From IMG/VR virus record IMGVR_UViG_3300037961_004809, positions 1 through 38,112 of that record: a stretch of DNA of 38,112 bases; one strand, 5' to 3'. The translations under genes were made by a program, and so were the position numbers. Shown here piece after piece: positions 22,701-31,080 of this stretch; within the stretch, counting starts at the first letter, position 1, and the number at the start of each line of letters is the position of its first letter. Under the pieces are notes generated by a model. The model was not told the origin of the DNA and did no database searches. It saw only the letters and a program-made list of their open reading frames with translations. This DNA comes from a virus.

Positions 22701-25700
22701 CTTGTAAATAAATACTTAGCAACTAAACTAGCTGGTAATGTGTGTTCTTCAACTTTACCATCAACTAAATTTTTTGAATAAAAAGTTATTGGAGCTGAAG
22801 TTCTTACAAAATGACCCATACCTTGACTAGTGCTTGACAGCATTGCAGCTATAAATCTAGCATTTTTAGGATCTTGTTTTATAAGTTTTTCAAAAACATT
22901 AAATATCTTTTTTAAACCTTTTATACTAGCTTTTTGTCTATCTTGAAACTCTTTTTTACTTAATTTATTTTCAATGTTTGTGTAACTTTCTCTAGTTACA
23001 GCTGCTTCTATATCTGTATCAGGTTTAGCAAACTTACTACCCTCTATTGTAGCGTTTACATCGCTTATACTAGTAAAATAAAAACCTCTTTTAGGCGCAG
23101 AAACACCAGCATTAGCAAAAGTTCCTACTGTAAAAAAAGACTCAGGTAAAAGACCTGTTAATTTTTTAGTAAACGTTTTAAATTCTTTAACATCATTTTC
23201 GCTTTTAGGATCTAAAGCTACTTGATCAATTGCTTTTAATATACCTTTCCAGTTTTTATTTTCAGCGGCAAACTCAGTAGGGTTTCTTTTAAATGACTGA
23301 TCTTTCATAAATACATTAAAAGCATTTTTTATTCTTTTACTGTATACAACTCTAGTTTTTTGCGCAGCTGTTATATTAGCCGTTTGCTTTTTAACCGCTA
23401 CAGGATCTTTAGCTGTTTTAGTTTGACCTTCTAAAACTCTTTGTGCTGATGATAAACTAGCTTGTTGTGCGTATGTTTTAGCTACACCTTTTAATAACTG
23501 ACCAATATCTCTATTATAGTTATTTAGTTCACCTGGTGGTGTAATACCTAAATCATCTTTTAGTTTGTTTATTGTTTCTACAGTTGGGTTTCTAAACTCA
23601 GGTTTTAATTCCCATATAGTTGGTTGTGATGTTAAACCTTTTGATCTTCTATTTGTTTTATTGTAAAAATAATTAAGTACTTTACCTTTCATACCTATAG
23701 ATAAACCACTTACATTTCTGTCAACATCTATGTTTTCACCTAGCTCATTAATATCAGCATCTGTTTCACTAACGTTTTCTTCAGGTAATAGTTTTATAAA
23801 CTTGTCAGCGTTTTGACCAACTCTAAAAAACTCCTGTATATTACCAGCTTCAGAGTTTTCAGGTATACCATCTGTTATTTTCTTAGCGTATGTTAAGTTC
23901 TTTGTGCCGTCTGTTATTTTGTTAGCTGGTATGTTAAATATTTTACTACCTATTTCACCAGTATTATTATTTATAACTTCTTTAAATGTATCACCTTCTT
24001 TTACTTTTACAGATTTAACTAGATCAGCTTCATTTACTTTATCTAACTTTAATACATTGAGTTTACGTGACACTCTTGTTTGTGTTGTTGGTGTTTCTGT
24101 TTGTGTATCAGCTATTTGTTTAGTAGACTGATCTATTCTAGTTTCCACAGCTCTTCTAGCTGACTCTATAGCTAGTTCTTTATTAGCATCTAGCTTAGCA
24201 AAATTAGTATTAGCAAAAACAAACTCACCAAATGTTTTATTAAACGCTGGATCAAAGTTCATTAATCTACTTTGTATATTTCTTATAGTAGCGTTAGCTT
24301 GCTCAACACTAGTTGATCTAGACTTAACATAGTTACTTATAACACCGTTTGGCTCTGTAGCAGCAAAAGCATCACCAAATACTTTAGGATCGTTTTGAAA
24401 CTGCTCTTTAGTTTTTATATTACTAGGTATTATATTATTAATAGCATCTAACGCGCTTTTTGACTCTCTTATTTGAGTTGTTTGATCTGCTTGTGCGTCA
24501 GATATTAAAGCACCTGTAGCAGCTTCTTGTGTAAGTTTTGCTTGTGCTTGTGTCAATTGACCTTTTACAATACTATTATTATAGTCTTTTATAAAGTTAA
24601 ATACATCTCTTGAAGTGTTAAACTTTATATCAGATAAACCTGCTTGTTGTAGTATTCTTCTAACTATATCACCTATTTTAGTAAATACAGTTTCGTTATA
24701 TTTAATTTCACCGTTAGCTACAGCATCAGCAAATAATGTTAACGTTTCTTCAGCTTGTATCGCTGTTGGATCGTTTTTATAAGCATCTAGTCTAGTTTTA
24801 AAATCACTGTCTTTTAATATATCAGTATCTATTTTATTTATTTCAACTTTAAGTGCTTCTGATAAAACTTCAGCTGCTTCTGGGTTTTTACCAACAGTAT
24901 TAAATAAAACACCGTGTAATAACTCATGAGCAGCTACATTTACTGCTGCATCTTCTGCAGCGATTTCTTTATTTATAACGATTGTTTGTTCACCTGATTC
25001 AAGGTCTTGAAGTATAAATCCTTGTTGTGACGATGCTTTCTTTTCTAGGTTTTTGTCTTTAGCAATTTTATCGGCAGCATCTTGATTTTCTGCTATTTCT
25101 ATGTTTATCTTATCAAGTCCACTGACTATATCAGTAACTTTTTCTGTTGTAAGATTTAATTGATTGTCAGAACTTATTTTTGCTAGTCTAGCATCAACTT
25201 CTTTTAATCTATTTATTTCAGCATCGACTATAGCTTTATTAGCACCAGCTAATTCTATTTTGCCAGCTAAAGCATTTCTTTCTTTTAATAACGTTACAGT
25301 TTCTTGTATTAAATCTTTACCGATGTTTAGGTTATCAGCTAATGTTACAGCAGATTGTGTATCATTAAAATTCTTTTTTATTCTATCACGCTCTTCTACA
25401 GTTATTTCTCCATTGTTTACTTTTGACTGTAATTCAGATTCTAAAACCATGCCAGAGTTTTCATTTCTAGCTATATCTATTACATCTTGGTTTATATTAT
25501 CATTTTGAAAAGCAGAGTTAACATCATTTACGTTTGTGTTATCTAATGTTTTTCTAACACTTTTTCTTTTAACACCAACACCTATTTCACCACCAGCTCT
25601 AAGTTTACCACCAACAGCACCACCTATAAGTATATTGTCTAGTATTTCATAATCATCAAATACTGAATTAAATACTTCGTCAAAAGTATTAGCATCGCCT

Positions 25701-26638
25701 ATGTAAACAGCTCTAGCTGCTTTACTTATAGCAGCTGACGTACCTTCAGATAAACCTTCTTTACCGTAATCTTTACCTATTCTTAAAAATATATCTCTTA
25801 ATCTTCTTTCTACAACTTCTACGCCTTGACCTTTTAAGTTTTTAAATACACTTTTACCAATACCTCTAGTTACTGTTTCTAAAGCACCTTCTGCCATACC
25901 AACAGTACTAGAATATATTAAATTATTAAGATCAACTTTTTTACCTTCCTTTATTGCTTCTGTACTTGATTGCGCAGCGCTACCACCTATTACTGATGGT
26001 ATACCTACACCAGGCACCATTGCTTGTAAAACAGACGGTATAGCGCCAACAAACTCAGATAATGTTCTTGATGCAGCTTCCGGTACCGCTGTTATATCAC
26101 CTTTAGCAGCCGCTATGTAAGCTTCTGATAAAGATTTTTCATATTGAGGTAAAGACTCGTTTAATTTATCAATTTTACCTTGTAAATTTTCAGATAAATC
26201 TAGTCCTTCTTGACCAAATCTAGTAATACTTTGAGCTCCAGGAGCACCAATAGACATTGCAGCTTCATACTTTTGTATAAACTCGTCTTGTTTTTCAGGT
26301 TCAAGGTTGTTATAATATTCTTTTAAAGGATTATCATCAGGTAAACGTTCCATACGAGCAACAAATTTACCTCTATTTATAAATGCTGGTAGTTGACTCA
26401 ATGAACTTCCAACTTGTAATACTCCTCTTCCAAATTTTTTAGCTAAATTAATTGGATTTATTTCTTCAAAAAAACTACCTTCTTCTTCTTTTATATCATC
26501 ACCTATCCTATCAACCTTTACTTCAGTTAAACCTTTTTCTCGCAGTTTATTTATAAGCTCATCAAATGACAAGTTTGCATTATCTGCGGCTAACTGTAAT
26601 TGTTCATCAGTAAACCTGTTACCGTCTAGCTCCCACAT
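19757..26638 (-). CDS. Giant ejection/internal virion protein with HExxH and HAD motifs
   Basis: A 2293-aa protein, last and largest of the three-gene ejection set, placed like T7 gp16. The N-terminus (MWELDGNRFTDEQLQLAADN) is of a kind common in marine-phage large virion proteins. A zincin site lies at 571-575 (AAHELLHG). A HAD-type phosphatase part lies at about 1458-1615 with all four motifs: DFDDT at 1463-1467, VLTARPQ, a Lys near KANWV, and FTDD with D1598/D1599. Long helical stretches and a few hydrophobic segments fit a protein that crosses the host envelope. No lytic transglycosylase motif seen. The C-terminus is a Lys-rich tail with a run of seven Lys. Known role of the class: packed in the capsid and ejected with DNA. 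The enzymes' targets are unknown. Confidence 0.8.
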   Translation of the reverse strand: MWELDGNRFTDEQLQLAADNANLSFDELINKLREKGLTEVKVDRIGDDIKEEEGSFFEEINPINLAKKFGRGVLQVGSSLSQLPAFINRGKFVARMERLPDDNPLKEYYNNLEPEKQDEFIQKYEAAMSIGAPGAQSITRFGQEGLDLSENLQGKIDKLNESLPQYEKSLSEAYIAAAKGDITAVPEAASRTLSEFVGAIPSVLQAMVPGVGIPSVIGGSAAQSSTEAIKEGKKVDLNNLIYSSTVGMAEGALETVTRGIGKSVFKNLKGQGVEVVERRLRDIFLRIGKDYGKEGLSEGTSAAISKAARAVYIGDANTFDEVFNSVFDDYEILDNILIGGAVGGKLRAGGEIGVGVKRKSVRKTLDNTNVNDVNSAFQNDNINQDVIDIARNENSGMVLESELQSKVNNGEITVEERDRIKKNFNDTQSAVTLADNLNIGKDLIQETVTLLKERNALAGKIELAGANKAIVDAEINRLKEVDARLAKISSDNQLNLTTEKVTDIVSGLDKINIEIAENQDAADKIAKDKNLEKKASSQQGFILQDLESGEQTIVINKEIAAEDAAVNVAAHELLHGVLFNTVGKNPEAAEVLSEALKVEINKIDTDILKDSDFKTRLDAYKNDPTAIQAEETLTLFADAVANGEIKYNETVFTKIGDIVRRILQQAGLSDIKFNTSRDVFNFIKDYNNSIVKGQLTQAQAKLTQEAATGALISDAQADQTTQIRESKSALDAINNIIPSNIKTKEQFQNDPKVFGDAFAATEPNGVISNYVKSRSTSVEQANATIRNIQSRLMNFDPAFNKTFGEFVFANTNFAKLDANKELAIESARRAVETRIDQSTKQIADTQTETPTTQTRVSRKLNVLKLDKVNEADLVKSVKVKEGDTFKEVINNNTGEIGSKIFNIPANKITDGTKNLTYAKKITDGIPENSEAGNIQEFFRVGQNADKFIKLLPEENVSETDADINELGENIDVDRNVSGLSIGMKGKVLNYFYNKTNRRSKGLTSQPTIWELKPEFRNPTVETINKLKDDLGITPPGELNNYNRDIGQLLKGVAKTYAQQASLSSAQRVLEGQTKTAKDPVAVKKQTANITAAQKTRVVYSKRIKNAFNVFMKDQSFKRNPTEFAAENKNWKGILKAIDQVALDPKSENDVKEFKTFTKKLTGLLPESFFTVGTFANAGVSAPKRGFYFTSISDVNATIEGSKFAKPDTDIEAAVTRESYTNIENKLSKKEFQDRQKASIKGLKKIFNVFEKLIKQDPKNARFIAAMLSSTSQGMGHFVRTSAPITFYSKNLVDGKVEEHTLPASLVAKYLFTSALDGKVNENFANIQKNYQQGLLSKADDKKLKGFKPDGKPFNYTSTTPEGWQITDNVWARYFNVNVAGIDPSNIILSNGNNIVQEFGIDAKGFATNQNIETSKSKAFVKNQTKYSKSTNNDGLVNDLNNYDKALRNAKDINAPKKGISVFDFDDTLATTKSKIIVNMPNGSVKKITPAEFAKQHGKLQDQGAEFDFSEFNEVIDGKPGPLAAKLKKAIDKFGNKDVFVLTARPQASAQAIYDFLKGIGLEVPLENITGLEDGSPQAKANWVIGKAANGYNDFYFTDDVYKNVKAVQDALEVLDVKSKSRLAYESRIQKLDRDFNDIIEAKTGIGADKVYSKAKAKAVGSSKGRFTFFIPPSAEDFVGLLYNTLAKGKLGDNQMAWYKKNLLDPYATAMGNISRERTSLMNDYKALKNQLEVVPKNLQKKIPGEPYTNEQAVRVYIWNKQGMPIPGLSKADLKLLTDHVESKPVYKAFGDQLIAINKDDGYSAPKSSWLAGTVTTDLMDNLGTTKRAKHLAEWQRNVDVIFSEKNLNKMEAAFGLAHRQALEGILERMRTGRNRSFQGDSLTGKVTDWLTNSIGTIMFFNTRSALLQTISSVNFINFRDNNIFAAGKAFANQPQYWKDFMTLMNSEFLVDRRRGLQINVNEADIANMAREGGPRGVISKLLEFGFLPTQIADSFAIASGGASFYRNRINRLKKQGLDQKAAELQAMKDFREIAEESQQSSRPDRISAQQAGPLGRIILAFGNTPMQYARLIKKAASDLKNRRGDWKTNTSKIIYYAAVQNLIFNALQQAIFAISFGDVEEEDEQEKYQSIANGMADSLLRGVGIAGAFVSVGKNAIIRIMNESEKPNPKYEKIGYELTRISPPISSKLSKINQAARSLQWEKEEMKEKGFSIDNPALLAGANVISATTNLPLDRLVKKTNNVVNATSDDLETWERLALLGGWQDWEIGIDDNKNKKKKKKKASTTGKRERIF

Positions 26639-26644
26639 ATTTTA

Positions 26645-28663
26645 TTAATTTATACCTAATTGCTGTTCGTTGTCTATTTGCTTTAGAATATTAGCTAAAA
26701 GATCTTGAGCATCGCCTTTTGGCTCAGGTGTTTTTCTATTAGTTTCACCAAATGTAAAATCAAATGCTTCAACACCAGGTTCGTTACCATCCATAAAACT
26801 TCTCATTATTTCTTTTACCATAGATTTTTTACTAGGTGTTGTAATACCATATGTTAAAACATCTACAAGTGTGTTAAATCCATATTCTGATTTTTTACCT
26901 TCTTTTACCATTGGTATAGCTTTTGGTAGTTTAGCTCTAGCAGGATCAATATCCTTACCATACTCAATATTAAATATTTTGTTTACAGGATCAAACTGTA
27001 TTGTCTTTACGTGAGGTAGGTATTGAGATAAATCAGGATACTCAATGAAACTGTCTCCGTGTTTATATTTTTTATATTCTTGAAGTATTGCTTTTTCATC
27101 TTCAGTCATTGTTGCATCTGGATCTTTTGCTTTTCTTATAATTTCATTTAAAAATGTTTCTGGATTTTCGTTAAATAAACCTATCCAATATTTTTGTCTA
27201 CCACTATCAAGTCTAGCAAATATATTCGCGCCACTACCTCTACCTTTCATTTTCTGAATATCTTCACTAGTTACTTCTTGAAGTGTACTATCATCTGGAT
27301 ACTCATTAAGTTTATCATGAGGTTTTATACCTTCTAAAAATACAGCTTTTAATTCATCATAAAGACCTCTGTCTACATCTTTACCGTTACCTAATTTAGT
27401 AGTGCCATCAGCTGTGTCATCATCTTCTTCAGGTTTAGTTTCTCTTCTGTACTTACTAGTTAAACCGTCACTATATATTTCATCATATAGTTTTTCAGCA
27501 ACCATTTCGTTTTTAAGATCATTTAATCCTTTAATAGTTGCTGGAATATCTTCTTCTTTTATACCTAACTCTAATAACAGGGATCTGTTTAAGCTAGTGT
27601 CGTTGTGTTTTGTTTCTAATAAATCAGCTACAATTTCTTTTTTCTTAACATCATCTGTTTCTTCATCTACAAATGTTACTAAAGTTTTTAGAAAAGAATT
27701 TTTAGATCCAGCTTTAGTAAGCATGTTAAACCTTTTAGGCGTTCCAAAATCAACACTATTATTAAATATATCAGTAATCATTGTTTCATCACTACCATCA
27801 CCTTTAACAATATTGACATACTCTCTTACATCATTTCTTAAAAAATCTTCAGGTGTTATAGCAAAACCTTTAGAGTTTCTAGGCACGTTACCATCTGCAT
27901 ATTTTTGATTCATTCTAGTTGTATACTCACCTTTTAAACTCTCTAACACACCGTTTTCACCACTGTAAGCTTCATCATATCTAGCTTTAAGCTCTGGGTT
28001 ATTATTACCTATATATGTTGCTAATAATTTTGAATCAACATTAATAAATTTTTTAGACTCATCCATGCCTGGGCGCCACTTTGGATTTTCTATTCTAATA
28101 TTCATTTCAAAGTCATTAGTACCTACTTTATTAAATGAAAATTGTTTTTCTCCAGTTGAGTCAAACTTTTTAAATCCGTTTCTTGCTGCTTGAACAACTG
28201 CTGCAAACTCTAAATATGTATCAGAGCTTTTATTTAAACCACCTTTTTCATCTAAGTCATTTAACATGCCAAATAAAGAATTTAAAGGCTGTGCTGCAGC
28301 TGTAAAGTTTTGTGCAGCTAAATCTAAATCTGTTTTAGATCTTCTTTCTTGATCAAGATTTTTAGCAAATAAACCAAGTCTTTTAGCTCCACCAAGATCA
28401 ACTCTTGTAGCTTCATCGTAAAATTGATTTACTGTTTTTAATATTTCAGCTTGTGTACCAGCTGCTAAGTCTTTTAAATTAGCAATATCTTGCTTCATTA
28501 AGTCAGATCTTACCTGAACATCTGATTCATATTCTTTTTGTTCTGCTTCTATTTTATCATAAAAGTCTTGTGCACCTTTATAAGCAGCTGTAAAAGCTTG
28601 TTGAAAGCTTCTGTTTATTAACGTGTAATCTTCTTTGAAAAATCTTGGATTTCTATAACTCAT
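26645..28663 (-). CDS. Internal virion/ejection protein, T7 gp15-like by position
   Basis: A 672-aa, mostly helical, highly charged protein. The N-terminus (RFFKEDYTLINRSFQQAFTA, then long helices with Gln, Glu and Lys) is typical of internal core proteins. No enzymatic motif seen. It lies between the 351-aa gp14-like and the 2293-aa gp16-like genes with 2-6 nt spacing, which is the T7 gp14-15-16 order. Inferred to form part of the ejected channel. Sequence identity to T7 gp15 cannot be judged by eye. Confidence 0.65.
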   Translation of the reverse strand: MSYRNPRFFKEDYTLINRSFQQAFTAAYKGAQDFYDKIEAEQKEYESDVQVRSDLMKQDIANLKDLAAGTQAEILKTVNQFYDEATRVDLGGAKRLGLFAKNLDQERRSKTDLDLAAQNFTAAAQPLNSLFGMLNDLDEKGGLNKSSDTYLEFAAVVQAARNGFKKFDSTGEKQFSFNKVGTNDFEMNIRIENPKWRPGMDESKKFINVDSKLLATYIGNNNPELKARYDEAYSGENGVLESLKGEYTTRMNQKYADGNVPRNSKGFAITPEDFLRNDVREYVNIVKGDGSDETMITDIFNNSVDFGTPKRFNMLTKAGSKNSFLKTLVTFVDEETDDVKKKEIVADLLETKHNDTSLNRSLLLELGIKEEDIPATIKGLNDLKNEMVAEKLYDEIYSDGLTSKYRRETKPEEDDDTADGTTKLGNGKDVDRGLYDELKAVFLEGIKPHDKLNEYPDDSTLQEVTSEDIQKMKGRGSGANIFARLDSGRQKYWIGLFNENPETFLNEIIRKAKDPDATMTEDEKAILQEYKKYKHGDSFIEYPDLSQYLPHVKTIQFDPVNKIFNIEYGKDIDPARAKLPKAIPMVKEGKKSEYGFNTLVDVLTYGITTPSKKSMVKEIMRSFMDGNEPGVEAFDFTFGETNRKTPEPKGDAQDLLANILKQIDNEQQLGIN

Positions 28664-28665
28664 AA

Positions 28666-29721
28666 TTATATTTGTTTAAACTCTACGTCTAGTTGTGAGT
28701 AATCTACTAAATCGAAACCATCTATATCTTTTTTAACAGCTGATTGTGGTATTTCATCAGACATTACACCTTGATAAGTTTTGTTTCCGTTTATGTATTT
28801 AAATGAATATATTTTTAAACCGCTAGGTGAAAGTCTTAAAAACTTAATATCTTTTTTAAGTCGTCTATCACTTCCAAAATATCCTGAAGCACCACTTCCA
28901 AATGAAGACGTATCGTAATCAAGGTCAAAATTAAAACCACTACTTGCTGAAGTTGATGTTCCTGATGCTCCGCTAAAACCACTCATGATAGTTGAGAAAG
29001 GATTTCCACCACCGCCACCAGATGAACCAGCACCTAAACCAAATGCCTTAGCTAATGATCCTTTACCGCCAGCTAAACCACCCAATGCAATACCACCTAA
29101 GCTACCTAATGCGCTAGCAAAACCAGCACGTGAAGCTTGTTGAGCACCTTCCATTTTCATTCTAGCTTGATCTAACAATGCTGCAGATCTATCTTCGTCT
29201 CTAAACTGTCTAGCTTCTCTCATTTGCTGTGTAAACGAAGTACCTCTAATTCTTAACGCATCGGCTTGCGCTCCTATTTGTGCTCTTGCTACTTCAGCTT
29301 TTTGTTGACCCTGAGCTCTAAGCATTTGACTTTGTATTTCTTGTTTTTCAATACTAGCACCAATATCTCTTTTGCTTCTTAATGCTGCTTGCGCTAAAGC
29401 AGTAGCTCCACCTGCACCAGCACCTGTGGCTCTAAGAGTATCTAGCGTGTTTGCTAAAGCAACATCAGCTTCTTCTGCTTGAAACTCAGCAGCCTGTGTA
29501 GCAACACCAATGTTTGCAAACGGATTTGTTATATCGCCAGATCTATCTTTAGCTAATGCACCAAGATCATTTAAACCTTGTCTCTGCGCTTTTAAATTAT
29601 TGAAAGCTCGCTCAGCTTGTCTATATCTTTTCTGTGCTGCTCTAGCTCTTTTTTTAGCGCCGAAACCTTGTATTAAGCCACCTACTATATTAGTAGCAGC
29701 TCCTATTAAAGCCATGCTCAT
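28666..29721 (-). CDS. Internal virion protein (T7 gp14-like) with C-terminal S74-like motif
   Basis: A 351-aa protein. The front starts with a hydrophobic Gly-rich segment (ALIGAATNIVGGLIQGFG) and a basic helix (KKRARAAQKRYRQAERAF), then Ala/Gln-rich helices, as in gp14-type ejection proteins. A Gly/Ser-rich linker (about 225-280) leads to SDRRLKKDIKFLRLSPSG, YSFKYINGNKTYQGVMSDEI and a tail ending LDVEFKQI. This end resembles the start of an S74 (intramolecular chaperone) domain, normally seen on tail spikes, but only about 65 residues are present. The chaperone's Ser/Lys catalytic pair cannot be confirmed. It may be a relic or a docking element. Confidence 0.75.
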   Translation of the reverse strand: MSMALIGAATNIVGGLIQGFGAKKRARAAQKRYRQAERAFNNLKAQRQGLNDLGALAKDRSGDITNPFANIGVATQAAEFQAEEADVALANTLDTLRATGAGAGGATALAQAALRSKRDIGASIEKQEIQSQMLRAQGQQKAEVARAQIGAQADALRIRGTSFTQQMREARQFRDEDRSAALLDQARMKMEGAQQASRAGFASALGSLGGIALGGLAGGKGSLAKAFGLGAGSSGGGGGNPFSTIMSGFSGASGTSTSASSGFNFDLDYDTSSFGSGASGYFGSDRRLKKDIKFLRLSPSGLKIYSFKYINGNKTYQGVMSDEIPQSAVKKDIDGFDLVDYSQLDVEFKQI

Positions 29722-29736
29722 ATTACTATAATTTTA

Positions 29737-31071
29737 TTAGACAGTAACTTCACCATTAACTGAAAATAATTCAGCTTTTGGATCATTGGAACTTTCGTTA
29801 GGTTCCCAATACTGCATTGTTATGTTTGAAAAATATCCTTTTAAACCAGATGTTTGAAAGTGGCTATTGTCTTGATAAAAATCAACCGCCTTATTTCTTA
29901 ATTCACTGTAATAAAAACTTTCTTTTTTAATAAAGCCTACAGTTTCACCTGTTCCTATTGTTGTACCTTCTTTAGGTATTTCGTATGCTGTGTTTAGGTC
30001 ATCATAATTACCTGATGCTCCGTAAACAGCGTAACCACCTGTTGAAAAATTAGTCATACCCCAACCAGTAGTTCCCTCATAATCAAGGGTTAAAAATGTT
30101 TTGACTGATGATGGTTCCATGTTAAATAGAAGTTTAACATATGATGGATCGTTATATGTTGCATCATAAAAATTACCTCTTGCAACTGTTTCATCATGTT
30201 GTCTATATAAGTTTGATAAATGATATGTGTAGAACTCATTTTTTAAACTTACACCGTGTGTTGCTTTGTATGTGTAAAAACTAACCCAACCGCCAGCTCT
30301 TTCGTCAAATGCTAATGTGCCATAAGTTGTTATGTCACGAGTGAGAAATGCGTTAGATGCTTCTAAACCTCCATCAATACCTGTTCCCTCTAATGTTATA
30401 ACATATTGTTTCTTTTGTTCATCAAACGCTCCATATATAGTATCACACACTTTTAGGTTATCTTTAAACCAGTCTTTCATACCAGCATCTGATATAGGAG
30501 TTATACCATCTGTTGATAATCTACATATAACGCCTCTTTGCTTATCTGCAAAGTATTTTCTGTTACCAAAGTATGCAAAACTTTCAGGGTTTTTACCAAT
30601 ACCATATTTACCAGCGTAAGGCGTTATTTGACCTATAACATTAGCGCCTGATGCTGTTATTGGTTGTCCTTCAGCTGTAAATATAGCGTCTTTATCTATT
30701 AAAGCTCTATTAACTTTATTTTCTTGAAATATATTTAAGTTGGTGTCTTCTGCGTGTAGTTTTTGTATACTACCATTATTAATATCAACAGCTCTTGTTA
30801 TTACTTGACCTGATGGAAATTGATTTAACTCATTAACACTAGTCCTAGCATTGTATATACCACTATATATCATTGCGTTTTCTCTTACTCTACCTTTATA
30901 TTCTTCATCTGTTATAAAAGCTCTTGCACCAATATCCATTTGAATACCATTATACTCACCTTTTATTCTATTCTCTTCAATATGATAAACACCAGGTGCT
31001 TCTGACGATCCGCTTCTACCACCTTGTATTATTATGGCGTTTGAAAATGCTAATTCTATTACTGCTCCCAT
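29737..31071 (-). CDS. Virion stabilization/nozzle-associated protein
   Basis: A 444-aa beta-rich structural protein. Motifs such as YSGIYNARTSVNELNQF, SIQKLHAEDTNLNIFQENKV, GIGKNPESFAYFGNRKYFAD and LKNEFYTYHLSNLYRQHD match what I know of the C-terminal part of large stabilization/tail-nozzle proteins of marine and crAss-like podoviruses. There the N-terminal part is homologous to the 1363-aa protein encoded just before. Here it stands alone, with its own ATG 9 nt after the previous stop. Likely part of the tail nozzle or portal vertex. Confidence 0.7.
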   Translation of the reverse strand: MGAVIELAFSNAIIIQGGRSGSSEAPGVYHIEENRIKGEYNGIQMDIGARAFITDEEYKGRVRENAMIYSGIYNARTSVNELNQFPSGQVITRAVDINNGSIQKLHAEDTNLNIFQENKVNRALIDKDAIFTAEGQPITASGANVIGQITPYAGKYGIGKNPESFAYFGNRKYFADKQRGVICRLSTDGITPISDAGMKDWFKDNLKVCDTIYGAFDEQKKQYVITLEGTGIDGGLEASNAFLTRDITTYGTLAFDERAGGWVSFYTYKATHGVSLKNEFYTYHLSNLYRQHDETVARGNFYDATYNDPSYVKLLFNMEPSSVKTFLTLDYEGTTGWGMTNFSTGGYAVYGASGNYDDLNTAYEIPKEGTTIGTGETVGFIKKESFYYSELRNKAVDFYQDNSHFQTSGLKGYFSNITMQYWEPNESSNDPKAELFSVNGEVTV

Positions 31072-31080
31072 ATTTTAATT

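Noticed and set aside
27402-27908. A 168-aa plus-strand open frame opposite the 672-aa gene
   Set aside because: Composition is Ser/Leu/Val-rich as expected for the antisense of helical Lys/Asp-rich coding; no motif, start context or neighbour supports it. The same holds for other open frames opposite the long genes.
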